This document shows, piece by piece, positions 36,155 through 43,402 of a stretch of 64,000 nt of DNA. Position 1 is the first letter of the stretch; every line of letters starts with the position of its first letter. Source of the stretch: Maribacter forsetii DSM 18668. Lineage in GTDB: Bacteria; Bacteroidota; Bacteroidia; Flavobacteriales; Flavobacteriaceae. The stretch is taken from assembly GCF_000744105.1 (NCBI RefSeq), contig NZ_JQLH01000001.1, forward strand, positions 310,001-374,000, in the 5' to 3' direction. The notes under the pieces are model-generated. The model did no database searches and was not told the DNA's origin. It was given only the letters and a program-made list of their open reading frames with translations. The position numbers were made by a program, and so were the translations under genes.

Positions 36155-38329
36155 CTATAATTTGATTTTAAACCCTCCGTTTACCACAAACCCATCAACT
36201 GGGGCATAAATATCTCTAAATTCAGGATTAGAGATGGAACCCGTAAAAATGGTATCAAACCTGGTTTGTCTTGTATCTCCAAAGTTTTCGAAATTGATGA
36301 AAATTGAGAAGTTTTTCCACAGTTTTTCTGCCATAAACCCAAAAAGCCAATATTGTTCACCAGTGGCACCATCATTTAATTGTTGTGGACCAAAGTAATA
36401 GGCTTCGAGCCCTATTTTCCATTTTTCTTCTACCTCATACATCAATACGTTGTTTAAGCGGTGTTTTGAAACTAAAGGGAATGTACTCTTGGTGTCATTG
36501 TAATGCTCGTTTACGTCTGCTAATGTATACCCTACAAAGAGAGCCAGATCTTTATAAGCTAGTTTTACGTTGGTCTCTACACCCTTTGTATCAATGAAAC
36601 CATCGGGTTGTTGAAATTCATAGGATCCATTGCTTAAAGGCGTAAGAATTAGCGGGTCTTTTATTTGAGTATAGAAGAATAGGGTGTTTATACTGAAAAA
36701 TAAATTGTCTGATAGCGGAGTTTTGTAATCAATATCAAAGTTACTACCTATGCTCTGTTCAGCTTTTGTATTTGGTACATCTATAGGCAATACATTTCTA
36801 AATTGTATGCGTTCTGCATCTTCGGTAAAAACGGTAGGTGTTTTGTAACCCAAACCACCACCAAGTCGCATTGATAATTTCGGATTAATTTTTAACAATG
36901 CAGAAATTCTTGGTAAAGCAAAAAAACCATATTCATTTTGATAATCACCTCGTATACCGGTCTCTAGCACAAATTTTTCTGTTGCGTTCCAAGTATTTTG
37001 TATAAAGGCGCCTGTTGTAATATGATTATAATCTATGGCTTCTGTATTGTTCAATTGATCTTGGGTGAATTTGTCTGTCCAAAGATTTAGCCCCACTATC
37101 CACTCAGATGTGGTATTTCTGGTCGTGTAGTTTGCTTCACTAAAAGATGATGTCTGAACTCCAGAAAATATAAAATCAGGTATTTCAATGCTTCGGTCAT
37201 ATAGGCTAATACTGTTTTTAAATGCCAGATTAGAATTTTCGTTCAGTTGGTGTTCTATACCTAATTGCGTGCTAAATCTGTCAGTAGTATTTTTTTCAAA
37301 AAAAACATCCTCTTCATCACGGTTGCCTTTAATATATTCAATGTCTCCCCCAACTCTATCTTCTTTTACGCTGTTAAAACCTACGTTCACTGAAGTTTTA
37401 TCACTTAAATCAATAAATATTCTTGGGTTTAAAGTATAGCGTGTAAATTTAGGAATAGCCGTAAGGCCTATATCAGCTGGGTCATAAGGTGTACCCAAAT
37501 TATAAGAAGCGAATATGGTTGTACCTATTTTATTGAATTGTTGAGAGTAAAAACCACTTGCGTCTAAACCCAATGCAGACGTGCCATTAAGCATAAAGCT
37601 TAATTCTCTTTCTTCTTTTGGTTTTTTTGAAACAAGATTTACTAGACCGGCAATTGCACCTCCACCAAAAAGTGTTGAAGAAGCTCCTTTAATTACTTCT
37701 ACTTGTTGCAAGTCTAACGGTGCTATTTGCATTAAACTTAAACCACCAGAAAAGCCTGAGTATAGAGGAAAACCATCTCTAAGTATTTGAGTGTATTTTC
37801 CGTCCAAACCTTGAATTCTTATACTTGAATTATAAGAAGTCGCTGATGTTTGTTGGGTTTGTATACCGGTACTTTCATTAAGCATCATTCTAATGTCGCC
37901 CGGTTTCATATTTCCTTTTTCCTCAAGTTCTTCTCCAGAAATGGCTTCTATTCGTGTAGGAATATTATAAATGGTTCTTTTTGAACGTGTAGATGTAATC
38001 ACTACATCATCTAATTTCTCTCCTTCGCTTTCTGTCAATGTTATGTTGATAGACTGCGTTTCTGATAAAGGAAAACTTAATTGTAGTTTCTGCTCTTCAT
38101 AACCAAGATAATTGATAACAATGGTCTGTGGTCCGTTGGGAATATTTGTAATTTCTAAATAACCGTTTTCGTCTGTACTAGAGCCATTTGTTGTTCCTTG
38201 TAAAACGGCTGATGCACCAAAAAGGGTTTCTTTGCTTTCAGTGTCTTTGATTATGGCCTTGAATGTATTTTGACTAAAAGCCAAAGAAGTATATAGTATT
38301 GCCAAAAGAGGCAAAATGATTTGTTTCAT
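36155..38329 (-). CDS. TonB-dependent receptor with carboxypeptidase-like N-terminal domain
   Basis: 724 aa, signal peptide ending LYTSLAFSQ. A carboxypeptidase-D-like domain (about 22-110) precedes the plug (about 115-240, with GDIRMMLNESTGIQTQQ and VEVIKGASSTLFGGGAIAG) and a 22-strand barrel ending GGFKIKL. These receptors import metal chelates, vitamins or other ligands. The substrate is not evident; it is smaller than SusC-type glycan receptors and has no SusD neighbour. The gene upstream encodes a Cys-rich small protein, suggesting a metal-related role. The two are 86 bp apart on the same strand. Confidence 0.9.
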   Translation of the reverse strand: MKQIILPLLAILYTSLAFSQNTFKAIIKDTESKETLFGASAVLQGTTNGSSTDENGYLEITNIPNGPQTIVINYLGYEEQKLQLSFPLSETQSINITLTESEGEKLDDVVITSTRSKRTIYNIPTRIEAISGEELEEKGNMKPGDIRMMLNESTGIQTQQTSATSYNSSIRIQGLDGKYTQILRDGFPLYSGFSGGLSLMQIAPLDLQQVEVIKGASSTLFGGGAIAGLVNLVSKKPKEERELSFMLNGTSALGLDASGFYSQQFNKIGTTIFASYNLGTPYDPADIGLTAIPKFTRYTLNPRIFIDLSDKTSVNVGFNSVKEDRVGGDIEYIKGNRDEEDVFFEKNTTDRFSTQLGIEHQLNENSNLAFKNSISLYDRSIEIPDFIFSGVQTSSFSEANYTTRNTTSEWIVGLNLWTDKFTQDQLNNTEAIDYNHITTGAFIQNTWNATEKFVLETGIRGDYQNEYGFFALPRISALLKINPKLSMRLGGGLGYKTPTVFTEDAERIQFRNVLPIDVPNTKAEQSIGSNFDIDYKTPLSDNLFFSINTLFFYTQIKDPLILTPLSNGSYEFQQPDGFIDTKGVETNVKLAYKDLALFVGYTLADVNEHYNDTKSTFPLVSKHRLNNVLMYEVEEKWKIGLEAYYFGPQQLNDGATGEQYWLFGFMAEKLWKNFSIFINFENFGDTRQTRFDTIFTGSISNPEFRDIYAPVDGFVVNGGFKIKL

Positions 38330-38415
38330 TTGTCTAATGATTTAATTTAATGATGTAAAAAAGTATTAACGGTATTTGATACCGCTTTTAAAAAGTGGGG
38401 AAGCCACTTTTATCA

Positions 38416-38730
38416 TTAAATTAACTTAGGAGGTTGCCAAATTTTCGCAAAAAAGTTACTTGCGAATTTGGACTTGTAAACCGATACCAATTTTGTTTTG
38501 GTAATATGAACTTTCTTAAAGTTGATCGAGTAATTTATAAAAACAAAACCCGAGCAAGTACCACAAGAAAAAAATGGCGAGCAGGTATTGCAACCATCAT
38601 CTTGTTGGTCTTTTGAATGATTTTCTGTTAATTCTGTTTTTTCTTCATCATTACAGTTATCATCCCAACAGCAAGGTACTGTAGAGAGTAAAAAAACATA
38701 TAATGATAATATAGAACAGAGTATTTTCAT
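38416..38730 (-). CDS. Small exported Cys-rich protein (DUF6660-like), probable metal handling
   Basis: 104 aa. A hydrophobic N-terminus (LSLYVFLLSTVPC) is followed by CC at 20-21, C26, an acidic stretch with a His, and CNTCSPFFSCGTC at 47-59, giving eight Cys in all. The C-terminus is basic and ends KIWQPPKLI. Proteins of this shape occur next to TonB-dependent receptors in Flavobacteriaceae, so an operon with the receptor is likely. The Cys pattern suggests binding of a soft metal such as copper; that is inference. DUF6660 assignment is from memory of the pattern. Confidence 0.75.
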   Translation of the reverse strand: MKILCSILSLYVFLLSTVPCCWDDNCNDEEKTELTENHSKDQQDDGCNTCSPFFSCGTCSGFVFINYSINFKKVHITKTKLVSVYKSKFASNFFAKIWQPPKLI

Positions 38731-38765
38731 TACTGCAAAAATAGTGAATATGCTTAACTTTAGTT

Positions 38766-38940
38766 ATGCAAGGCAAGAAGGATTAACAAGAAAAACTGTT
38801 CTCCAGTTTTCAACTTAGCGGTCAACAGCGTATAGATCCGGTTGTGTTCTTCAAGCTCTGCTTGGTCGGTTACTTTGAGAACAGTATTAGCAACCGCCAG
38901 CTGATGCTACATTGTGCCATTCGCCTTGACATTCTTTTCA
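38766..38940 (+). pseudogene. IS1182-family transposase remnant
   Basis: Reading from 38766 gives MQGKKD, a stop, then QEKLFSSFQLS, directly joined to GQQRIDPVVFFKLCLVGYFE and a region with LMLHCAIRLDIL. These are the N-terminal blocks of IS1182-family transposases, but the segment of about 30 residues usually between them is deleted, codon 7 is a stop, and the remaining C-terminal 400 residues are missing. Base composition is richer in G+C than the flanks (CTG, CTC, GTC codons), as expected for acquired DNA. A relic, too short for the usual coding-frame searches. Confidence 0.75.
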
Positions 38941-39103
38941 ACCAAGAATGTTGCGGTCTGGATATTATGAATTTTCAAATGATTTCCCCAATATTCAATT
39001 AGCTGCATAATGTTTCTTCATAATGTGTGGCAACGTAAAATGATATCGTACGGCGCTGCAACGAAGAAAGCAGCTATGATCTAATATTTAGTGTTAGTGG
39101 TCG

Positions 39104-39559
39104 TTATTTATTTGACTTTTGTTTAAACAGATCAATATCCTGTTCACTTAGTTTGTTTGTTGGGATTGAAATTCCAAAAGGTCGTTTTTGGTTTATCGTT
39201 AGCCAAATTCTGTTTTTGTTGATATCTATCTTCTTTATCCAGTTCCAATCTTTGTTTTCTATTAATTCTTTGTTGTTATGATGAATTAAGATTTCTCTAT
39301 CATTAAATTCAACATCTGCATCAAAAGATGTTGTTTTGGCAAAGGTTTTAGCACTCAAATATTGGAGTGGCCATAATATAACATTGATTCCTATAAAATA
39401 AATTACAGCAGAAACAATAGGATTCAATCCGCTAATTGGTTTTAAAAATCCTAATACTAAAGTCATTATCAAATATTTCCAAATTGACTTTTTTAAGAAG
39501 AAATATATTTTTGCTCTTAAAATATTTTCGAAGTTTAAGACTAATCTTTGTTTAATCAT
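39104..39559 (-). CDS. YcxB-like membrane protein, unknown function
   Basis: 151 aa. Two hydrophobic segments (about 28-46 and 50-68) form a hairpin in the membrane, followed by a soluble beta-rich domain with FDADVEFNDREILIHHN, ENKDWNWIKKIDINKN and FGISIPTNKLSEQDIDLFK. That layout is typical of YcxB-type C-terminal domains. It lies in the accessory region between the transposase relic and IS110, with no operon partner. Function unknown. Confidence 0.75.
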   Translation of the reverse strand: MIKQRLVLNFENILRAKIYFFLKKSIWKYLIMTLVLGFLKPISGLNPIVSAVIYFIGINVILWPLQYLSAKTFAKTTSFDADVEFNDREILIHHNNKELIENKDWNWIKKIDINKNRIWLTINQKRPFGISIPTNKLSEQDIDLFKQKSNK

Positions 39560-39806
39560 TTTACCTGCTTTGCCTGAATTACCTGTTTGCGTTTTTGATT
39601 GAAAGGCAAATTAGATATTTAAGACTTATTATTTAATCTGTCTATGGGTTTTCTTTTGATAATATTTTAATTCTGCACCATTTGATATATGGAATTAGTT
39701 TGCAGTTTAATTTTGAATGAACCCTAACGGTTCGGCTCGTATGTTTGATTTTCAGTTTGAATATACTATTAATTATATAAATAAGGAGATTGATTAAGCG
39801 TTTGAG
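39560..39806. other. Gene-free spacer left of IS110
   Basis: AT-rich and without a credible gene. It holds CCCTAACGGTTCGGCTCG at about 39721, a sequence of the type seen at cassette borders in flavobacterial accessory regions. That comparison is from memory. Confidence 0.4.
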
Positions 39807-39855
39807 CTAGATACATTTTTCAATGATGTCGTTTCATAGATTAACAAATCTTCAC

Positions 39856-39885
39856 AAGCTACTACTTTTATAAAAGTAGTAGCTT
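39856..39885. repeat. Perfect 30-bp palindrome in the IS110 left end
   Basis: AAGCTACTACTTTTA is followed directly by its exact reverse complement. It would form a 13-14 bp hairpin. It lies upstream of the candidate bridge RNA and could be a terminator shielding the element from outside transcription or a recombinase-binding site. Confidence 0.85.
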
Positions 39886-39899
39886 ATATACTAACAACA

Positions 39900-40081
39900 G
39901 CTAAAAGTAGAAGGGACAGAGAGGTCTCGGCTAGATACACTTTCGGGTGATATCGTTTCTTAGAAATCCCGCCCTTCTATAATTTTCTTGGAATCCGGAC
40001 AGTACCTAGGTCCTTTGTATAGAGATCGAATCAAGTGCGAGCAAAGATGATAAAGAGAATTACAGCTTAAAAACCGAAGAA
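39900..40081 (+). ncRNA. Candidate IS110 bridge RNA
   Basis: The left-end non-coding DNA shows an ordered fold. TAGAAGGG (39908-39915) pairs with CCCTTCTA (39972-39979), enclosing a 7-bp hairpin GATACAC...GTGATATC with loop TTTCGG and two internal loops. Next comes a hairpin GGAC...GTCC with loop AGTACCTAG (39998-40013), then a purine-rich stretch to the ATG. IS110-group elements carry a bridge RNA of about 180 nt at this place, with target- and donor-binding loops. The second loop matches the right end of the element, as a donor-guide should. Fold and extent were worked out by eye. Confidence 0.5.
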
Positions 40082-41155
40082 ATGGAAAAGCGTTTAAAAC
40101 AGAGTCTGGGCATCGATGTTTCAAAATTGAACTTATCATTATCACTAGGTTCCCTAAATGAAAATTTAGTTAAAGAATTTGAGTCCCATCCCGATGTATC
40201 CAATGATATAATGGGTTATAAGGTACTCTTGAAATGGCTGAAGGAATCTGTCGATCTCGATGTGGAATTGTTGGTGGTGATGGAAGCCACGGGCGTTTAC
40301 CATCAAGGTATTGCGCATTTTCTGTACGAGCAGGGCTATAGCGTTTGTGTAATGCAATCGGGTCGTGTAAAGCGCTATGCGCAGAGTTTGGACCAACGTT
40401 CCAAAACGGATGCACTCGACAGTAGAATGCTAAGTATGTTAGGTCTGGAAAGGAACATTCGACTATGGCACCCGCCCAGTGAGGAATTGCAGGAGCTAAA
40501 AGGACTGAGCAGGGAACGTAGTTCATTGTTGAACGATAGAACGATGGAGACCAATCGACAAGGAGCTATCGCATCGAGCGTACATAACAATGCAAGGGCA
40601 TTGAAAAGGCACAAGATCAGATTAAAGCTTCTGAATACCCAGATAGCGGCGGTCGAAGAAGATATGCAACTTCTGATCTCTAAAAATGAAGTATTGAAAA
40701 GGAAGCTCGATTATTTGACAAGCATCCCAGGTATATCCTTTATATCTGCGGCTACGGTAATCGGAGAAACGTTAGGCTTCGAATCTATAGTCAATGCCAA
40801 GCAGTTGGCGAGCTATGCCGGTTATGATGTAGTATTACGGGAATCGGGAAACTTCAAGGGAAAGACCCGGATCAGTAAAAAAGGGAACAGCCATATAAGG
40901 GCGGTACTGCACATGCCCTCGATGACCTGTGTACGCTGTAACCCGACATTGAAACAGTTCTATAATAGACTAAAGCCGAACAAGGCAAAGCCGTTGGTGG
41001 CACTTGTAGCGGTGCAGAGAAAACTATTGATATTGATGTATACCTTATGGAAGAACGAAGAAAACTATGATGCGGGATATGAAATAAAAAAGCAGCAAAA
41101 GCATGAAGCTCTTGCTGCGCGGGATAACAGTTTGATAAATCAACCTGTTTCCTAA
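40082..41155 (+). CDS. IS110-family transposase (bridge RNA-guided type recombinase)
   Basis: 357 aa, full length. The N-terminal RuvC-like DEDD domain has Asp12 (GIDVSK), Glu68 (VVMEATGVY), Asp110 and Asp113 (KTDALDSRML). A coiled-coil region (about 130-200) leads to the C-terminal transposase IS116/IS110/IS902 domain: TSIPGISFISAATVIGE, LASYAGYDV and SKKGNSHIRAVLHM, which contains the predicted catalytic Ser. Ends of the reading frame are intact, so the enzyme is probably active. No other full copy is in the window. Confidence 0.95.
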   Translation: MEKRLKQSLGIDVSKLNLSLSLGSLNENLVKEFESHPDVSNDIMGYKVLLKWLKESVDLDVELLVVMEATGVYHQGIAHFLYEQGYSVCVMQSGRVKRYAQSLDQRSKTDALDSRMLSMLGLERNIRLWHPPSEELQELKGLSRERSSLLNDRTMETNRQGAIASSVHNNARALKRHKIRLKLLNTQIAAVEEDMQLLISKNEVLKRKLDYLTSIPGISFISAATVIGETLGFESIVNAKQLASYAGYDVVLRESGNFKGKTRISKKGNSHIRAVLHMPSMTCVRCNPTLKQFYNRLKPNKAKPLVALVAVQRKLLILMYTLWKNEENYDAGYEIKKQQKHEALAARDNSLINQPVS

Positions 41156-41194
41156 ATTATTAAAGAAAAAACTTGTTTTTCAACACAGTACCTA

Positions 41195-41365
41195 TGGTTA
41201 GTACGGGAATTAAAAGTAGTGAACTTTCGATTAAGCACTTAGCCAAAACTTTTTATTTTGTTTTTTCTTTTTTATTTTAAAGCCAAATCAAAGTATTTGG
41301 CGTACTTAGTTAAAAGCTCTAAACTTTGGATTAAGCACCAAAACCCGTATTAATTTTAGCCATTG
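41195..41365. repeat. Structured cassette-junction-like element
   Basis: AACTTTCGATTAAGCAC (41222-41238) and AACTTTGGATTAAGCAC (41322-41338) are near-identical direct repeats exactly 100 bp apart. Between them GCCAAA (41282-41287) and TTTGGC (41296-41301) form a hairpin. The segment runs from GTTAGTACGGGAATTAAAAG to CCCGTATTAATTTTAGCCA. No coding frame. Similar sequences separate orphan genes in flavobacterial accessory regions; that is recalled, not checked. Confidence 0.55.
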
Positions 41366-41773
41366 TTACCTGTTGACTTTTTTATATTCAATTCCCCCTT
41401 TTATTACTCTAGCTTTACCATCATCCATTTCAATTATGTCAAAAAGCAATTTATTTTTTTTGATTTCTACTTTATGTGAACTTTTCGGTTTTCCAGTTTC
41501 GGCTATAATATGATAGACTCCTTCCTTTCTTATTTTCCCTTTTTTTATAAATTTTTCCCATTTAGTCTCTTTATTGTCTATATCTACTTTGAATCCTCTA
41601 TATGCAGTTTGAACATACGTTGAATCACTTGTTATTTCAATTTCAATAATAGCTAAATCAGATGTAGGAGTTTTCATTCTAGCAGTCCAACTATAAATTC
41701 CATTCAAATTTTGACCAAAAAAAGATATAGTTTGGAAAAAAGTGATAGTGAATATTAAAATGTATTTTTTCAT
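41366..41773 (-). CDS. Secreted orphan protein, unknown
   Basis: 135 aa, signal peptide ending ISFFGQ. The mature part is beta-rich: LNGIYSWTARMKTP, DLAIIEIEITSDSTYVQTAYRG, KIRKEGVYHIIAETG and NKLLFDIIEMDDG. The GIYS...W opening is common to small secreted lipocalin-like or DUF-type beta sandwich proteins of Bacteroidota. It sits next to the junction element and has no partner gene. I do not recognise a family. Confidence 0.7.
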   Translation of the reverse strand: MKKYILIFTITFFQTISFFGQNLNGIYSWTARMKTPTSDLAIIEIEITSDSTYVQTAYRGFKVDIDNKETKWEKFIKKGKIRKEGVYHIIAETGKPKSSHKVEIKKNKLLFDIIEMDDGKARVIKGGIEYKKVNR

Positions 41774-41841
41774 TTTTGTAGTTTACAGATAACGTACCAA
41801 GATAGGTTTATCACTTGTTTTGGTTACTAAAGTGTACCTAG

Positions 41842-42108
41842 CTAATATACCACTAAAGAATAAACCTACAATTAAGTATCATCTTCCGCAACCGAAAACC
41901 ACAATCATAAACTATATTCAATAGAAATGGCTGAAAACAACAAACCAACTAACCAGTCTGTTTTTTACTGGTAAAATGAGTTCAAAGTTTTGGAAATAAA
42001 CGGCAATTTTCACCTTTGTATCGACAAAATGCAAAGTGAACAAAGTTTAATGGGTATTTGGAGTATTTAACAAACCAAGTGGTTTGTTTTTGGCGGATTA
42101 GATAAGCT
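41842..42108. repeat. Intergenic repeat, copy 1
   Basis: Aligns over its length with 44699-45000. Shared blocks in order are CTAATATAC, AAGAATAAACCTACAATTA, AAAACCA-AATCAT, TATAGAAAT-like, a T6 tract after an imperfect hairpin, GTATCGA-AAAATGCAA, ACAAACCAAGTrGTTTG and ATAAGCT. It holds the hairpin AACAAACC-AAGT-GGTTTGTT (42069-42088) followed by T bases. No gene. Confidence 0.7.
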
Positions 42109-42147
42109 ATTTTAGCGCAGTTTTCTTGTTGTTGCTCTTATGTTGGC

Positions 42148-42930
42148 TTATTTGTTCTCTAGAGCTTGTTTGAATTCCTCAATTTCTGAGAGGTAGATTT
42201 CGTTTAAATATTCATTATAATAATCGTCTCGTTTAGAGGCTATATGTTCTTCTGTACTAACAATATATTCGCTTGCTTTTTCAGTTTGCCCCAATTTTTC
42301 ATTAGTCTTTGCTAAACCAAAATAGGCTTCTGGAACGTTTTTAGATTGCTGTAATGCACGTTGAAATTCTGTAATTGCTTTTTCGTAGTTCCCAAGTTCG
42401 TATTCGCAAAGTCCCAGGTAAACAAAACTGTGAATGTCTGCCCAGTCTTCTTTTTGGTTCTTGATATTCCTATTAAACAATTCAATTGCTTTTGGGTAGT
42501 CTTTTTTTCCATAATAGCATTCTCCACGCAAAAAGTCAATACCCTCTCCCCAAGGTGCATCAGTTACGTTTGGGGTAAGATTATCTAGTCTGTCAAAGTC
42601 TAGTAAGGCTTTATCGTAATCACGCATTTTACGCAATCTGATCCACCCGCGATACCCCAAATGTTTTTCTGGGTCAAGTGCTACGGCTTTGTCCAAATAT
42701 TCAAATCCTTTATTGAAATCTCCTGCTTTGTTATAGGAGACGGAACGCGCCATCCAAGCATCGCTATTTTCTGGGTCGTATTCCAGTGCCTTTTCATATT
42801 GATGAGATTCTAAAAGAAAGTTAGATTTCTCGGTATCTGGTTTTATTTGCCACCAAATGGTGGATCCAATAACCACAAATAGAATTATGGACCCCAAAAA
42901 AATGAATAGGTATTTAAAAAATTTCTTCAA
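42148..42930 (-). CDS. Membrane-anchored TPR protein
   Basis: 260 aa. An N-terminal membrane segment (about 6-28) is followed by five or so tetratricopeptide repeats, for example YDPENSDAWMARSVSYNKAGD, given in part as AWMARSVSYNKAGD, then FNKGFEYLDKAVALDP, YPKAIELFNRNIKN, NYEKAITEFQRALQQ and YFGLAKTNEKLGQ. TPR proteins mediate protein contacts; here it should face the periplasm. Its start overlaps the end of the next gene by 17 bp, a sign of translational coupling. Function unknown. Confidence 0.85.
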   Translation of the reverse strand: MKKFFKYLFIFLGSIILFVVIGSTIWWQIKPDTEKSNFLLESHQYEKALEYDPENSDAWMARSVSYNKAGDFNKGFEYLDKAVALDPEKHLGYRGWIRLRKMRDYDKALLDFDRLDNLTPNVTDAPWGEGIDFLRGECYYGKKDYPKAIELFNRNIKNQKEDWADIHSFVYLGLCEYELGNYEKAITEFQRALQQSKNVPEAYFGLAKTNEKLGQTEKASEYIVSTEEHIASKRDDYYNEYLNEIYLSEIEEFKQALENK

Positions 42931-43336
42931 TTTTTCCGTTTTTAATTTTTAATCTAATAAGGTTGTAGGTCTTAAAATCTTTGTCTCTTTTCCAATTGGT
43001 TAAACTTAGTGCAATGGTCTCCAATTCATTTATTAATGCCCCGTTGTTGAATACCGTAGGCTTGTAATTTTCGTCTATTTGAAATGTTTCCATTTCGCAA
43101 AATTCTCCTGTTTTAGTAATATACAATCGCAAGGTTATAAAACCGCTGCTTGGTACTATGTTGGTTTCGGCTAGTTGAATGTCCCTAAAAGCGTTTCTCA
43201 GTTTAGGGTTCTCGCCTTCTATTCTGCTATTGATATTATTTGCCCAATAAGGCATTGTACGTTCGTCGCAGTCGTTAGTTTCTTGCGAAAAGGCTAGAAT
43301 GGGTAGAATGGTTAGTAGGAGTAGGAGGTTTTTCAT
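42914..43336 (-). CDS. Secreted protein resembling a TonB C-terminal domain
   Basis: 140 aa, signal peptide ending LAFSQ. The mature part has CDERTMPYWANNINSRI, then SSGFITLRLYITKTGEFCEMETFQID and a final LKIKNGKIEEIF. The strand pattern of G-x-x-x-L-R-L-Y-I-T-K-T-G-E is like TonB C-terminal domains, but no transmembrane anchor remains after signal cleavage. It overlaps the TPR gene, so the two are co-translated. Orphan in the accessory region. Confidence 0.7.
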   Translation of the reverse strand: MKNLLLLLTILPILAFSQETNDCDERTMPYWANNINSRIEGENPKLRNAFRDIQLAETNIVPSSGFITLRLYITKTGEFCEMETFQIDENYKPTVFNNGALINELETIALSLTNWKRDKDFKTYNLIRLKIKNGKIEEIF

Positions 43337-43402
43337 GCCTTTTGTATCGGAGAAAAGATGAATTTATCTGTTTTTAAGCTCAGTTAGTTGTTATATTGTT
43401 TT

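Larger units (their letters stand above)
39807..41194 (+). mobile_element. IS110-family insertion sequence (ends approximate)
   Basis: An intact 357-aa IS110 transposase with about 275 bp of structured non-coding DNA on its left and 39 bp on its right, total about 1.4 kb, the normal size. The right end is placed at the CT in ACAGTACCTA (41185-41194), because the same ten bases recur in the left-end RNA region at 39999-40008. The left end is placed at the first CTAGATACA (39808); a second copy at 39931 is the alternative. IS110 elements make no terminal inverted repeats or target duplications of note, so ends are inferred. Confidence 0.6.

Noticed and set aside
39104..39559. Passenger gene of IS110
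   Set aside because: It lies outside the inferred element ends, and IS110 elements carry only their transposase.
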